Shown here: piece by piece, positions 1 through 6,357 of the stretch
Layout of the letters: each line of letters begins with the position of its first letter
How positions within the stretch are numbered: the stretch's first letter is position 1
DNA from: an uncultured Fimbriimonadales bacterium
GTDB taxonomy: Bacteria; Armatimonadota; Fimbriimonadia; Fimbriimonadales; GBS-DC
Direction of reading: 5' to 3'
DNA: 17,329 nt
NCBI GenBank assembly: GCA_937934465.1
Contig: CALGZO010000206.1
Coordinates: 1 to 17,329, forward strand
Notes under the pieces: generated by a model
Told to the model about the DNA's origin: nothing
The model's database searches: none
The model's input: the letters and a program-made list of their open reading frames with translations, nothing else
Position numbers and translations under genes: made by a program

Positions 1-95
1 CCTCCATCGCCTCCATGCTACTCACGACCGAAGCGCTGGTGGCGGAACTGCCCGAAGAGAAGAACGGCAAGAAGACTTCACCATCCCCCTACTGA
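1..95 (+). CDS. groEL: Chaperonin GroEL, C-terminal end (partial)
   Basis: This is the last 30 codons of a gene entering from the left; the first complete codon starts at base 3 and the stop TGA is 93-95. The peptide contains SIASMLLTTEALVAELPEE, which matches the conserved C-terminal helix of GroEL (family form: A-S-x-A-x-x-L-L-T-T-E-A-x-V). GroEL is the cytoplasmic ATP-driven folding chamber. After the conserved helix the protein ends in a short charged and Ser/Pro tail (NGKKTSPSPY) and lacks the Gly-Gly-Met repeat tail of many GroEL proteins. Only the last helix is visible, so a GroEL paralogue cannot be separated from the main copy. Confidence 0.85.
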   Translation, partial: SIASMLLTTEALVAELPEEKNGKKTSPSPY

Positions 96-122
96 CACAC
101 ACAGACCACTCACCCCCCAATA

Positions 123-153
123 GCCGGGGCTGAAAAGCCCCGGCATTTTTTTT
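123..153 (+). terminator. Strong intrinsic terminator after groEL
   Basis: A perfect 9-bp GC-rich stem (GCCGGGGCT at 123-131 with AGCCCCGGC at 136-144) closes a GAAA loop and is followed by A and eight T residues (146-153). It lies 27 bases after the groEL stop. There is no T-run on the other strand, so it should work only for rightward transcription and would not stop the leftward gene converging on it. Confidence 0.93.
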
Positions 154-241
154 CGGGTACTAAAGTATACGATTCAAGCCGCGCAAAGGTTTCAAGGGTT
201 GCGGAGGCAGTGGCGTCTTGCTCGGTGGACTCCACGCTCTC

Positions 242-3064
242 CTACAAGAGGGCTTTGCGGCAGAGGTCGCTGTAAGGGCAGACGCGGCAGTGTCGGGGGT
301 CGGGCTGGGGCTGGATATCGGCGGCGCGCAGCATGCCAATCGCGTGCGTGAGCAGGTTGCGCAGCGCACGCTCCGCCTGCTGCCACTGCATCGGCGCGAG
401 AAAGTTGGCTTCGGTGTGGTCTTCGTGTGGCAGGCGTCCGAATCGCTGGATGAGGGTGTTGGGCGCGAAGCGCACGCGCTTGCCCGCCTTGAGCCGATCA
501 TACGCCAGCGCGATTTCCGCACGGGGCAGTATCGTGCGCACCGCGTGCAGGTAGAGCAAGCCCTGAACGGCGCGTCCGTCGCGGAAATCTTGCGCGGTCG
601 GCGCGCCGCCTAACTTATAATCGATGACCAGCGCGACGCATCGGTCGGGGCTGAGGTCGATGCGGTCGATGACGCCGCGCAGTTGTATCACGCTGCCGTC
701 AGCGAGTTGGTAGGGCACAGGGCGCGGCGCGTTTTGATTGTGGAACGGCTCGGCGTAGGCGCGCTCTTCGTCGTCGACTTCAGCGTCGCCGAACGCCCAC
801 TCGCAGGCGTGCGGATACATGTTAAACTGCGCTTGGTACTCCGGCTCGCGCCTGCCGAACCGCCGCGCCAACCGTACGGCGAGGGCGCGCAGCACCCGAA
901 GCTGCCAGTTGGGCAGATCGGGCGACTGCAGGCGGAGCAGCTCCTGAAGCTGTTGGGCGAGTTGCGCCACCCACTGCTCTACGGATTGGTTCGGCTCGCT
1001 ATTGCGGACGGCGCGACACAGCGCGGCGTGTGTGAGCGTGCCCACATCGCGCACGCTCAGGTCGTCCGACGGGGCGCGCAGACGCAACACATAACGCGCA
1101 AAGTGCTGGAACGGACAGCGCGTCAGCGTTTCCAGCTCCGTCACGCTGAACTTACGGTCGGTGTGGGCGACGCGCTGGCGTAGATTGGGTAGGCGCAGGG
1201 CAGGCGGCGGCTCGGTGTAGCTCGTCGGCTGCGCCAGCGAAAGGTCGTAGGCGTGCAGGCACTCGGTCGCTGGCGGCGCTATCTGCTCCAGTTGGTAGAA
1301 ACGGATTTCTATCGCCTCGCCGTGTTGCGCTTTCAGCTCCTCCAGGTAGAACGAGGGCAGCGCGTCGCTGTCGCCCGACTGGGTGCGTGGGTAGCTGCAG
1401 TAGAGTTGCTCGGCGGCGGCGTGCAGTAGGCGTTGGAACAGCATCGGCTCGGCGGCTTGCGCGTCGGCGCGGGTGGGCAAGCGCACACCGTGAGCGTGGA
1501 GCGCGCGGTTGAGCGCATCGCGCTCCGACTCGCGCAGGAACGGGTCGTCGGGGCAACGCTTGGGCAGGTTGCCCTCCAGCATGCCCATCGCGAAGGCGAC
1601 GCGCGCGTCGCAGAGGTCGGCGTACTCCATCGGCGCTACGCGCACCCCGCAGTCGCCCAACGGATGGGTGTAGCGCGCCCCACTCACCAACTGCTCCAGC
1701 AGCTCAATCGCTTGCGCGGGCGTGCGCCTGCGCCACTCGTGCGTGTAGGCGTTCACGAGCTGGCTCCACTCGTTGAGGTCGGCGTCGTTTCGGGGCGGCG
1801 TTCCACCCGGCGCGAGGCGTTGGAGCAGGGCGCGCGCGACTTGGGGCAACGCGCGACTGTGCAACTGCTGGCGCAAGGCGTGCATCTCGGTCAGCAAGCG
1901 TTGGGCGTCGGGGTCAACGGCGTGTTGAACGGCTTGATTCAGCCAGCGCTGCGCCGTAATGCGTCGGCGCACCTGCCGACGCAAGCTGGCAATCGCCTCA
2001 TAACGCAGGCGGTGCAGCGGATGCTCCAGCCAGTGGAGCCAATCTGCACCCTCGCCGATGTCCGCCAGCAGCCGAAGTCCCTGCATCAGCCAGCGCACGC
2101 GCCACGAACGCTCCAGCGAGAGGCTTACCTCGCCCTGCAAGGCAATCCCATAACGCGCGAAGATAACCTCCAGAGCCTCCAACGCCGACTCCGGCTGCCG
2201 GATGAGCAACGCTATCTCGCTCAGGGCGACGCCCGACGCCTGCAGCCGCAAAATCTCGCGGGCTATCGTCTCAACCTCTGTTAGCGGATTGGGAGTGTCT
2301 AAAATGGTCATACGCGCCGTTGGCGAAGAGGCGGCGTCGGCGTTCGACGCAGTTGTGAACGCTGCTGGGTCGCCCCAATCGCGCAGAATCGTCTCGGTCG
2401 GCGCGTACCGTTCGGGGTGGGCAGGGTCGTAAAGCAGCGCGAGGGTGACGGCGGTCTTGCCGTCCAAAATGCGCAACGCCGCCAGCTCCATCGCGGCGAG
2501 TTCCGTGAATCCGAACAGGAGCAACGGGTACGCGATATCGACCGATTCCAGCGCGTTCAGCAGGGCGCGCCAGCCGCGCGTGGGTTCAGGCAAGCCTGCT
2601 TGCTGGAGTGCGCGTTGCCACGCCCGCCAGAGCTGCGTCAGCTCGTCTGTTTTCCTGCGCCACTCATCCAGCAGGTCGGGGTCGTCGATCTGCGCGAGGG
2701 CGCTGTGGCGCGCGGCGACCTCGTCGGCGCCCTGCTCCAGCAGGTCGGGCGTCAGTCCGTCCGCGCTCCAGCGACAGAAGCTGCGCGCGAGCGCGCTGTG
2801 GAACGGGGGCGTGTGGCGCAACTTGCCGAAGTAGCTCGCGTCGGTAAGGCGCTGCTCGCACACCTCGCTGAGCAGAGCGGTCATTTCGGGCGTGGGCTGA
2901 ACGGCGAGCGCGACGCCTGTGAGCTGGCGCAGGAACCCGTGCCAATCCTGCACTTGGCGGTTCTGAGCCTCCAGCAAGCGCGCCGCGCCCGCAGGCGCAA
3001 GCACTCTGCCCAGCGTGGGGCGATCCCATAGCGCGCGGAACGACGCGCCAAACACGAATTGCAT
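242..3064 (-). CDS. AddB-like PD-(D/E)XK nuclease with iron-sulfur cysteines
   Basis: The 940-residue protein looks like the AddB/RexB subunit of a double-strand break resection helicase-nuclease. The C-terminal nuclease is complete by eye: His679 in GTLTH, Asp800 in GVIDRID, the D815-Y-K817 core and Q834xxxY838. Cys650 (TRCPF) with Cys926, Cys929 and Cys935 (C-x2-C-x5-C) forms the four-cysteine iron-sulfur staple known in AddB and Cas4. The N-terminal and middle parts resemble an inactivated UvrD-like helicase (TEVETIAREILRL, then VRVAPMEYADLCDARVAF). The N-terminus (MQFVFGASFRALWDRP) has no GxGK(T/S) Walker A loop. At 940 residues it is shorter than the roughly 1,150 of Bacillus AddB. ATG at 3064 follows the trm1 stop by three bases and has GGGAG eight bases upstream. 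No AddA partner lies in the window. It could instead belong to a looser RecB-nuclease family. Confidence 0.82.
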   Translation of the reverse strand: MQFVFGASFRALWDRPTLGRVLAPAGAARLLEAQNRQVQDWHGFLRQLTGVALAVQPTPEMTALLSEVCEQRLTDASYFGKLRHTPPFHSALARSFCRWSADGLTPDLLEQGADEVAARHSALAQIDDPDLLDEWRRKTDELTQLWRAWQRALQQAGLPEPTRGWRALLNALESVDIAYPLLLFGFTELAAMELAALRILDGKTAVTLALLYDPAHPERYAPTETILRDWGDPAAFTTASNADAASSPTARMTILDTPNPLTEVETIAREILRLQASGVALSEIALLIRQPESALEALEVIFARYGIALQGEVSLSLERSWRVRWLMQGLRLLADIGEGADWLHWLEHPLHRLRYEAIASLRRQVRRRITAQRWLNQAVQHAVDPDAQRLLTEMHALRQQLHSRALPQVARALLQRLAPGGTPPRNDADLNEWSQLVNAYTHEWRRRTPAQAIELLEQLVSGARYTHPLGDCGVRVAPMEYADLCDARVAFAMGMLEGNLPKRCPDDPFLRESERDALNRALHAHGVRLPTRADAQAAEPMLFQRLLHAAAEQLYCSYPRTQSGDSDALPSFYLEELKAQHGEAIEIRFYQLEQIAPPATECLHAYDLSLAQPTSYTEPPPALRLPNLRQRVAHTDRKFSVTELETLTRCPFQHFARYVLRLRAPSDDLSVRDVGTLTHAALCRAVRNSEPNQSVEQWVAQLAQQLQELLRLQSPDLPNWQLRVLRALAVRLARRFGRREPEYQAQFNMYPHACEWAFGDAEVDDEERAYAEPFHNQNAPRPVPYQLADGSVIQLRGVIDRIDLSPDRCVALVIDYKLGGAPTAQDFRDGRAVQGLLYLHAVRTILPRAEIALAYDRLKAGKRVRFAPNTLIQRFGRLPHEDHTEANFLAPMQWQQAERALRNLLTHAIGMLRAADIQPQPDPRHCRVCPYSDLCRKALL

Positions 3065-3067
3065 CGC

Positions 3068-4171
3068 TCACTCCCAGAGGCGCAGCAGCACACGCAGCGG
3101 CGCGTCGGTGCGTATCGCGTTCCCGCAGTGATGCACATGCGACGCCCGATAGCCCTGCGCCCGCAAAAACTTGACCGCCGCGCGCGTCGACGGCACCGAC
3201 TTATTGAGCCGATCGGCTATCACGGGCAGGCTGTAGACAATCGGTATCTCGTCCAGCTCGCGGTTCGCCTTCGCGAGGAACCGCCGCGCGTGGGCGAAAT
3301 GTTCCTCGTGGGCGTTGCGGTACATCGCGCTGAGGAACTCGTGGTCGTGCAGCGCTCCGAGCCACAGCGGTCCCGCCCAGCGGATGGTGGTGGAGGGGTT
3401 GTAGGCGTGGTTCACGGGCGCGGCGACGCCCGCCATCGTCGCGCGATACTCGCCGTCAGGCAACTGCGCGATGAACCCGAAATGCTCCACATTCAGCCCG
3501 CGCGTGCCTTTGAACACGCGAATCAAGGTGCGCCAACAGTAGCCGTCGAAAAAGCTCAGCAGCGGACGCCCGTGCATGTTCGCCTGCACCAGCCGACGCT
3601 GCACATAGCCCACCAGAATCCGCAGCCCAATCTCGTGGCATTCGCGCCCGTAGGCGGAGACCGCATCGTAGGACTTGAGCGCCTCGCCGCGCTGCGCCCC
3701 ACACAGCACGGGGGCGTCCGTCGCCGTGATATAAAGCAGTCCCTCCCAACGCGCCACGCCCGTCAAATGCGACACATAGGGCGACGGCGTGCCGAACGGG
3801 TCTAAGTCAATCCAGTCGAACCGCCGCTCTTCCAGATAGAAACGGCACAGCAGGCGTTGCGCGAGTTCGTTGTGCAGTTCCACGCGCGGATCGTCGCCCA
3901 CATGGCGGCGTAGCACCTCGAAGCTGGCGTAGTTGGCGTCGTTGACCACGATGCGCTGGAGCGGGGCTTCCAGCAGATAGCGTTTGGTGCGTAGCCCTGC
4001 GCCCGCCATCAGCTCCAGCGCTTCGAGGGGGCGTTCGAGCCGTTCCGCCTCCGCGCGCATCGCCAGCACGCCCAAGTCGCGCCCCAACCGCGCGCGTGGG
4101 TTGTAAAACACATGCGCGCTCTGGGGCAAATGGAACTCCGCCGCGCCCTCACGATAAACCTGCACCGCCAT
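3068..4171 (-). CDS. trm1: tRNA (guanine-N2)-dimethyltransferase, Trm1 family
   Basis: The 367-residue protein carries Trm1 signatures in order: VFYNPRARLGRD (21-32), a SAM-binding loop MAGAGLRTKRY (55-65), NDAN (78-81), DLDPFGTP (122-129), TATDAPVLCG (149-158), GPLWLG and a C-terminal GYRASHVHH...IRTDAP segment. Trm1 methylates the N2 of G26, and in Aquifex also G27, of tRNA. The family is near-universal in archaea and eukaryotes but sporadic in bacteria. The stretch before GPLWLG, where archaeal proteins carry paired cysteines of a zinc site, has no CxxC here (FGFIAQLPDGEYRATM). It sits 14 bases after the zinc-ribbon membrane gene and three bases before the nuclease gene, so the three are probably one transcript. 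AAGG seven bases before the ATG is a modest ribosome site. Confidence 0.9.
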   Translation of the reverse strand: MAVQVYREGAAEFHLPQSAHVFYNPRARLGRDLGVLAMRAEAERLERPLEALELMAGAGLRTKRYLLEAPLQRIVVNDANYASFEVLRRHVGDDPRVELHNELAQRLLCRFYLEERRFDWIDLDPFGTPSPYVSHLTGVARWEGLLYITATDAPVLCGAQRGEALKSYDAVSAYGRECHEIGLRILVGYVQRRLVQANMHGRPLLSFFDGYCWRTLIRVFKGTRGLNVEHFGFIAQLPDGEYRATMAGVAAPVNHAYNPSTTIRWAGPLWLGALHDHEFLSAMYRNAHEEHFAHARRFLAKANRELDEIPIVYSLPVIADRLNKSVPSTRAAVKFLRAQGYRASHVHHCGNAIRTDAPLRVLLRLWE

Positions 4172-4185
4172 AGAGAACCTTAATT

Positions 4186-4458
4186 CTACCCCGCCTTGAA
4201 GAAGTGATACATCGTAACTATCAGGTAGACGCCGCTAAGCGTCGCCGCGGCGAAAATTATACCAATCCACCAGCCCGTGTCGCCTGCTATCATCGAGAAC
4301 ATCGCGATAAAATAGAGGACGGCAGTAAGGAGCGCCATCCAAGCGAAGCGTTTGGCGTGGGGATTGGGCGGGCGCACAATATTGCGGCAGGTGGGGCACT
4401 CCTGTTCGGGTTCCTCGCTCGGCAGCGGCGTGTGGCAGTACGGACAACGGCGCGGCAT
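4186..4458 (-). CDS. Small zinc-ribbon membrane protein, function unknown
   Basis: The 90-residue product begins MPRRCPYCHTPLP and has two CxxC pairs (Cys5/Cys8 and Cys21/Cys24), forming a short zinc ribbon. A Pro-rich linker follows, then two hydrophobic segments at about 39-58 and 63-84 around a short GDTGWW turn. The likely topology is a cytoplasmic zinc ribbon on a two-helix membrane anchor. I chose ATG 4458: an upstream in-frame start at 4524 would add 22 residues unlike the family-style MxxCPxC opening and would enter the promoter region. There is no clear Shine-Dalgarno site, and a -10-like GGTACACT ends six bases before the ATG. I recognise the architecture but no specific family. Confidence 0.7.
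   Translation of the reverse strand: MPRRCPYCHTPLPSEEPEQECPTCRNIVRPPNPHAKRFAWMALLTAVLYFIAMFSMIAGDTGWWIGIIFAAATLSGVYLIVTMYHFFKAG
4256..4263 (-). promoter_or_regulatory. Possible internal promoter -10 (GGTATAAT) for trm1
   Basis: GGTATAAT reads leftward inside the zinc-ribbon membrane gene, 84 bases before the trm1 ATG. It matches the motif upstream of other genes here. A second -10-like TAGAAT (4183-4188, minus strand) lies only 11 bases before trm1. Either could give trm1 its own transcript. The match could also be chance codon use (Gly-Ile-Ile). Confidence 0.3.
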
Positions 4459-4464
4459 GCCCCA

Positions 4465-4472
4465 AGTGTACC
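4465..4472 (-). promoter_or_regulatory. -10-like element, probable leaderless start
   Basis: GGTACACT reads leftward and ends six bases before ATG 4458. Transcription starting about seven bases downstream of the box would begin at the start codon. The next bases (TGGGGC-ATG) resemble those at the gdx start (TGGGCGCGC-ATG). No -35 consensus is evident. Confidence 0.45.
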
Positions 4473-4547
4473 TGAAAGAACCGCACGAAGCAGGACACCG
4501 ATGGCTCGCTGCGCGCAGGGACACGCCACAAAGGGCGCGCCATCGAG

Positions 4548-4553
4548 TAGAAT
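4548..4553 (+). promoter_or_regulatory. -10-like TAGAAT before the SIS-domain gene
   Basis: TAGAAT ends eight bases before ATG 4562, and no Shine-Dalgarno sequence lies between. This fits a leaderless or near-leaderless transcript. With the leftward element at 4465-4472 it makes the 103-base gap a divergent promoter region. No clear -35 box was seen. Confidence 0.45.
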
Positions 4554-4561
4554 CTACCGCG

Positions 4562-5308
4562 ATGAGCCTGATAGAGACTTACTTCGAGCGCATCCGTGCG
4601 CAGATTGCGATGCTGGAGCAACGCTCGCGCCCCGCGATTGAGCAAGCCGCCGATAAGTGCGCGGAGTCGCTGCTGCGCGGCGGCGTGGTGCATGTGTACG
4701 ACACGGGGCATCTGGTCTCGCGCGAGCTGATTAATCGCGCAGGCGGCTTGGCGGCGTTCAGTCCGCTCAGTTTCGACCTGCAGGTGACCAACACGAACCC
4801 CTACCGTGAAGCGCAAGGGGTCGGGGCGCAGACCACCCCTGAAACCGTGCGCTGTATCGTGCGCGCCGCGCTGGATCGGAGCCGGGTGATAGCGGGCGAT
4901 GTGCTGATTATCGGCAGCGTGTCGGGCAAGACCCCATTCCCAGTGGAGCTGGCGATACAGGCGCGCACGCGCGAGGTGTTCACCATCGGACTCACGGCGC
5001 TCGATTACTCCTCCCAACTGCAGTCCGAACACGAGTCGGGCAAGCGGCTCTACGAGGTGGCGGATTTAGTCATCGACAACGGCGCGCCGTATGGCGACGC
5101 GATGCTCAGCCTCGACGGGGTGGAGACGGCGTTCTGTCCTGCGTCGGGCATCGGCGCCGCTGTCGCGCTCTGGGCGATGGTCGCAGGCATCGTGGAACGC
5201 ATGGCAGCGCACGGCAAGCCGCCCACCCTCTTAGCCAGCGTCAACCGCCCCAACGGGATGGAGCATTACAAGCAAACTATCGAACACTACAAACAACGAG
5301 GGTACTAA
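4562..5308 (+). CDS. SIS-domain protein (UPF0309-like sugar isomerase domain)
   Basis: The 248-residue protein resembles the UPF0309 group of SIS (phosphosugar-binding) proteins. Seen in order: a helical N-terminus (SLIETYFERIRAQIAMLEQ), a VHVYDTGH loop, the sugar-phosphate loop IIGSVSGKTPFPVELA, and SGKRLYEVADLVIDNGAPYG, very close to the family signature. It probably binds or isomerises a phosphorylated sugar in the cytoplasm; no substrate can be named. The first loop has Asp where relatives often have Gly (GTGH). ATG 4562 was chosen because it begins the family-typical opening just after a -10-like box; an in-frame ATG at 4352 would overlap the divergent gene. The stop is one base before the arsC-like gene, so the two are co-transcribed. 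Confidence 0.82.
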   Translation: MSLIETYFERIRAQIAMLEQRSRPAIEQAADKCAESLLRGGVVHVYDTGHLVSRELINRAGGLAAFSPLSFDLQVTNTNPYREAQGVGAQTTPETVRCIVRAALDRSRVIAGDVLIIGSVSGKTPFPVELAIQARTREVFTIGLTALDYSSQLQSEHESGKRLYEVADLVIDNGAPYGDAMLSLDGVETAFCPASGIGAAVALWAMVAGIVERMAAHGKPPTLLASVNRPNGMEHYKQTIEHYKQRGY

Positions 5309-5309
5309 C

Positions 5310-5729
5310 ATGCCAAACAAACCGAAACTGGTGCTGTTCGTGTGCGTGGGCAACTCGTGTCGGAGCCAGATGGCGGAAGGGTTCGGCAACCACTACGGTC
5401 AGGGCAAGGTGGTCGCCTTCAGCGCAGGCACAGCGCCCACAGGCAAGGTGCATCCGCTCGCGATCGAAGCGATGCGCGAAATCGGCATCGACATCAGCCG
5501 CCAAACTTCCAAAAGCGTCACAGAGTTCGACATCACGCAGTTCGACGCCGTAGTGAGCCTCTGCGACGCCCGTACTGACCAGCTCTGCCCAGCGACCTAC
5601 ATGGGCGTGCAGGAACATTGGGACATCCCCGACCCCGTGGGGCTGCCGATGGAGGAGTTTCGGCGCGTGCGCACGATGATTGAAACGCGCGTGCGCGACC
5701 TTATCCAACGCCTCGCCGATGACGCCTGA
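5310..5729 (+). CDS. arsC: Arsenate reductase / low-molecular-weight phosphatase (ArsC, thioredoxin type)
   Basis: The 139-residue protein has the phosphatase P-loop C12-VGNSC-R18 (CX5R) followed by SQMAEG, and the catalytic Asp108 in the DP loop. Cys85 and Cys93 (LCDARTDQLC) match the resolving cysteine pair of thioredoxin-coupled arsenate reductases, which ordinary tyrosine phosphatases lack. EHWDIPDP near 102-109 is also typical of ArsC. The expected reaction is arsenate to arsenite with thioredoxin as reductant. GAGGG eight bases before ATG serves as ribosome site, one base after the previous stop. No ArsR, ArsB or Acr3 gene is nearby, so the in-vivo substrate is uncertain. Its last 11 bases overlap rdgB. 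Confidence 0.83.
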   Translation: MPNKPKLVLFVCVGNSCRSQMAEGFGNHYGQGKVVAFSAGTAPTGKVHPLAIEAMREIGIDISRQTSKSVTEFDITQFDAVVSLCDARTDQLCPATYMGVQEHWDIPDPVGLPMEEFRRVRTMIETRVRDLIQRLADDA

Positions 5730-6357
5730 GCCGCGCGTGGTAGTGATTGCGAGCCACAATCGCTCGAAGTCGCGCGAGATTGAGCAGTTGCTGCTGGCGG
5801 GGCTGAGCGACTTGGCGGCGTCGATACGGCTGCTGGCGGACTACGCAGAGGCGCCCGAACCGCCCGACGAGACCGCCGAGAGCTATGTGGGCAACGCGGT
5901 CATCAAGGCGCGCGCGTGCGCGGCGTTCACTGGCGCGCTCAGCTTCGCCGACGACGCGGGGCTGGAAATCGACGCGCTGGGCGGCGCGCCAGGCGTCTAC
6001 TCGCGCCGCTACGCAGGCGAGCAGACGCCTTTCCCAGTGAAGATGGGCGTCATCCTCGAACAGCTCAAAGACATTCCGCCCGAGCGGCGCACGGCGCGCT
6101 TCCGATGCGCCGTCGCTATCGCGACGCCGAGCGGCGAACTCTACACTTTTGAGGATACGCTGGAGGGGCGCATCGCCGACGCCCCGCGCGGGCAAGCAGG
6201 CTTCGGCTACGACCCCATCTTCTATGTGCCTGCGCTCGGCTGCACGCTCGCCGAACTGCCCAGCCAATTCAAAAACCGTATCAGCCACCGCGCCAAAGTG
6301 ATGCGCCAAGCCATCCCCAAACTGCGCGAACTGCTCATCAGGTATACTCTGGACTAA
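5719..6357 (+). CDS. rdgB: RdgB/HAM1 non-canonical purine NTP pyrophosphatase
   Basis: The 212-residue protein hydrolyses dITP, ITP and XTP to monophosphates, keeping deaminated purines out of nucleic acids. Family motifs: substrate loop ASHNRSKSREI (11-21, usually (A/S)xNxxK), SYVGNAVIKA (55-64), FADDAGLEIDALGGAPGVYS (77-96, with the catalytic Asp in ADD), GFGYDPIF (161-168) and ISHRAK (188-193). Length matches the family (about 200). ATG 5719 overlaps the arsC end by 11 bases, implying translational coupling; an earlier in-frame ATG at 5680 would add 13 residues before the conserved N-terminal strand. The stop TAA shares its last A with the next ATG. Confidence 0.93.
   Translation: MTPEPRVVVIASHNRSKSREIEQLLLAGLSDLAASIRLLADYAEAPEPPDETAESYVGNAVIKARACAAFTGALSFADDAGLEIDALGGAPGVYSRRYAGEQTPFPVKMGVILEQLKDIPPERRTARFRCAVAIATPSGELYTFEDTLEGRIADAPRGQAGFGYDPIFYVPALGCTLAELPSQFKNRISHRAKVMRQAIPKLRELLIRYTLD
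6341..6348 (+). promoter_or_regulatory. Internal GGTATACT element before the M16 peptidase gene
   Basis: GGTATACT lies inside the last codons of rdgB and ends eight bases before the M16 start. No Shine-Dalgarno sequence precedes that start. It could give a leaderless M16 transcript besides read-through from rdgB. Confidence 0.45.

Noticed and set aside
163..170. Plus-strand AAGTATAC (GTATACTT on the other strand)
   Set aside because: It resembles the promoter core but would drive transcription antisense into groEL; no gene start is nearby and the leading GG is missing.
1433..3031. Long open frames on the plus strand opposite the AddB-like gene (1433-2284 and 2417-3031)
   Set aside because: They are Arg/Ala/Gln-rich shadows of a GC-rich gene, lack ribosome sites, and the minus-strand frame has clear nuclease motifs.
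3059..3805. 248-codon plus-strand frame opposite trm1
   Set aside because: Antisense shadow; the trm1 frame carries family motifs throughout.
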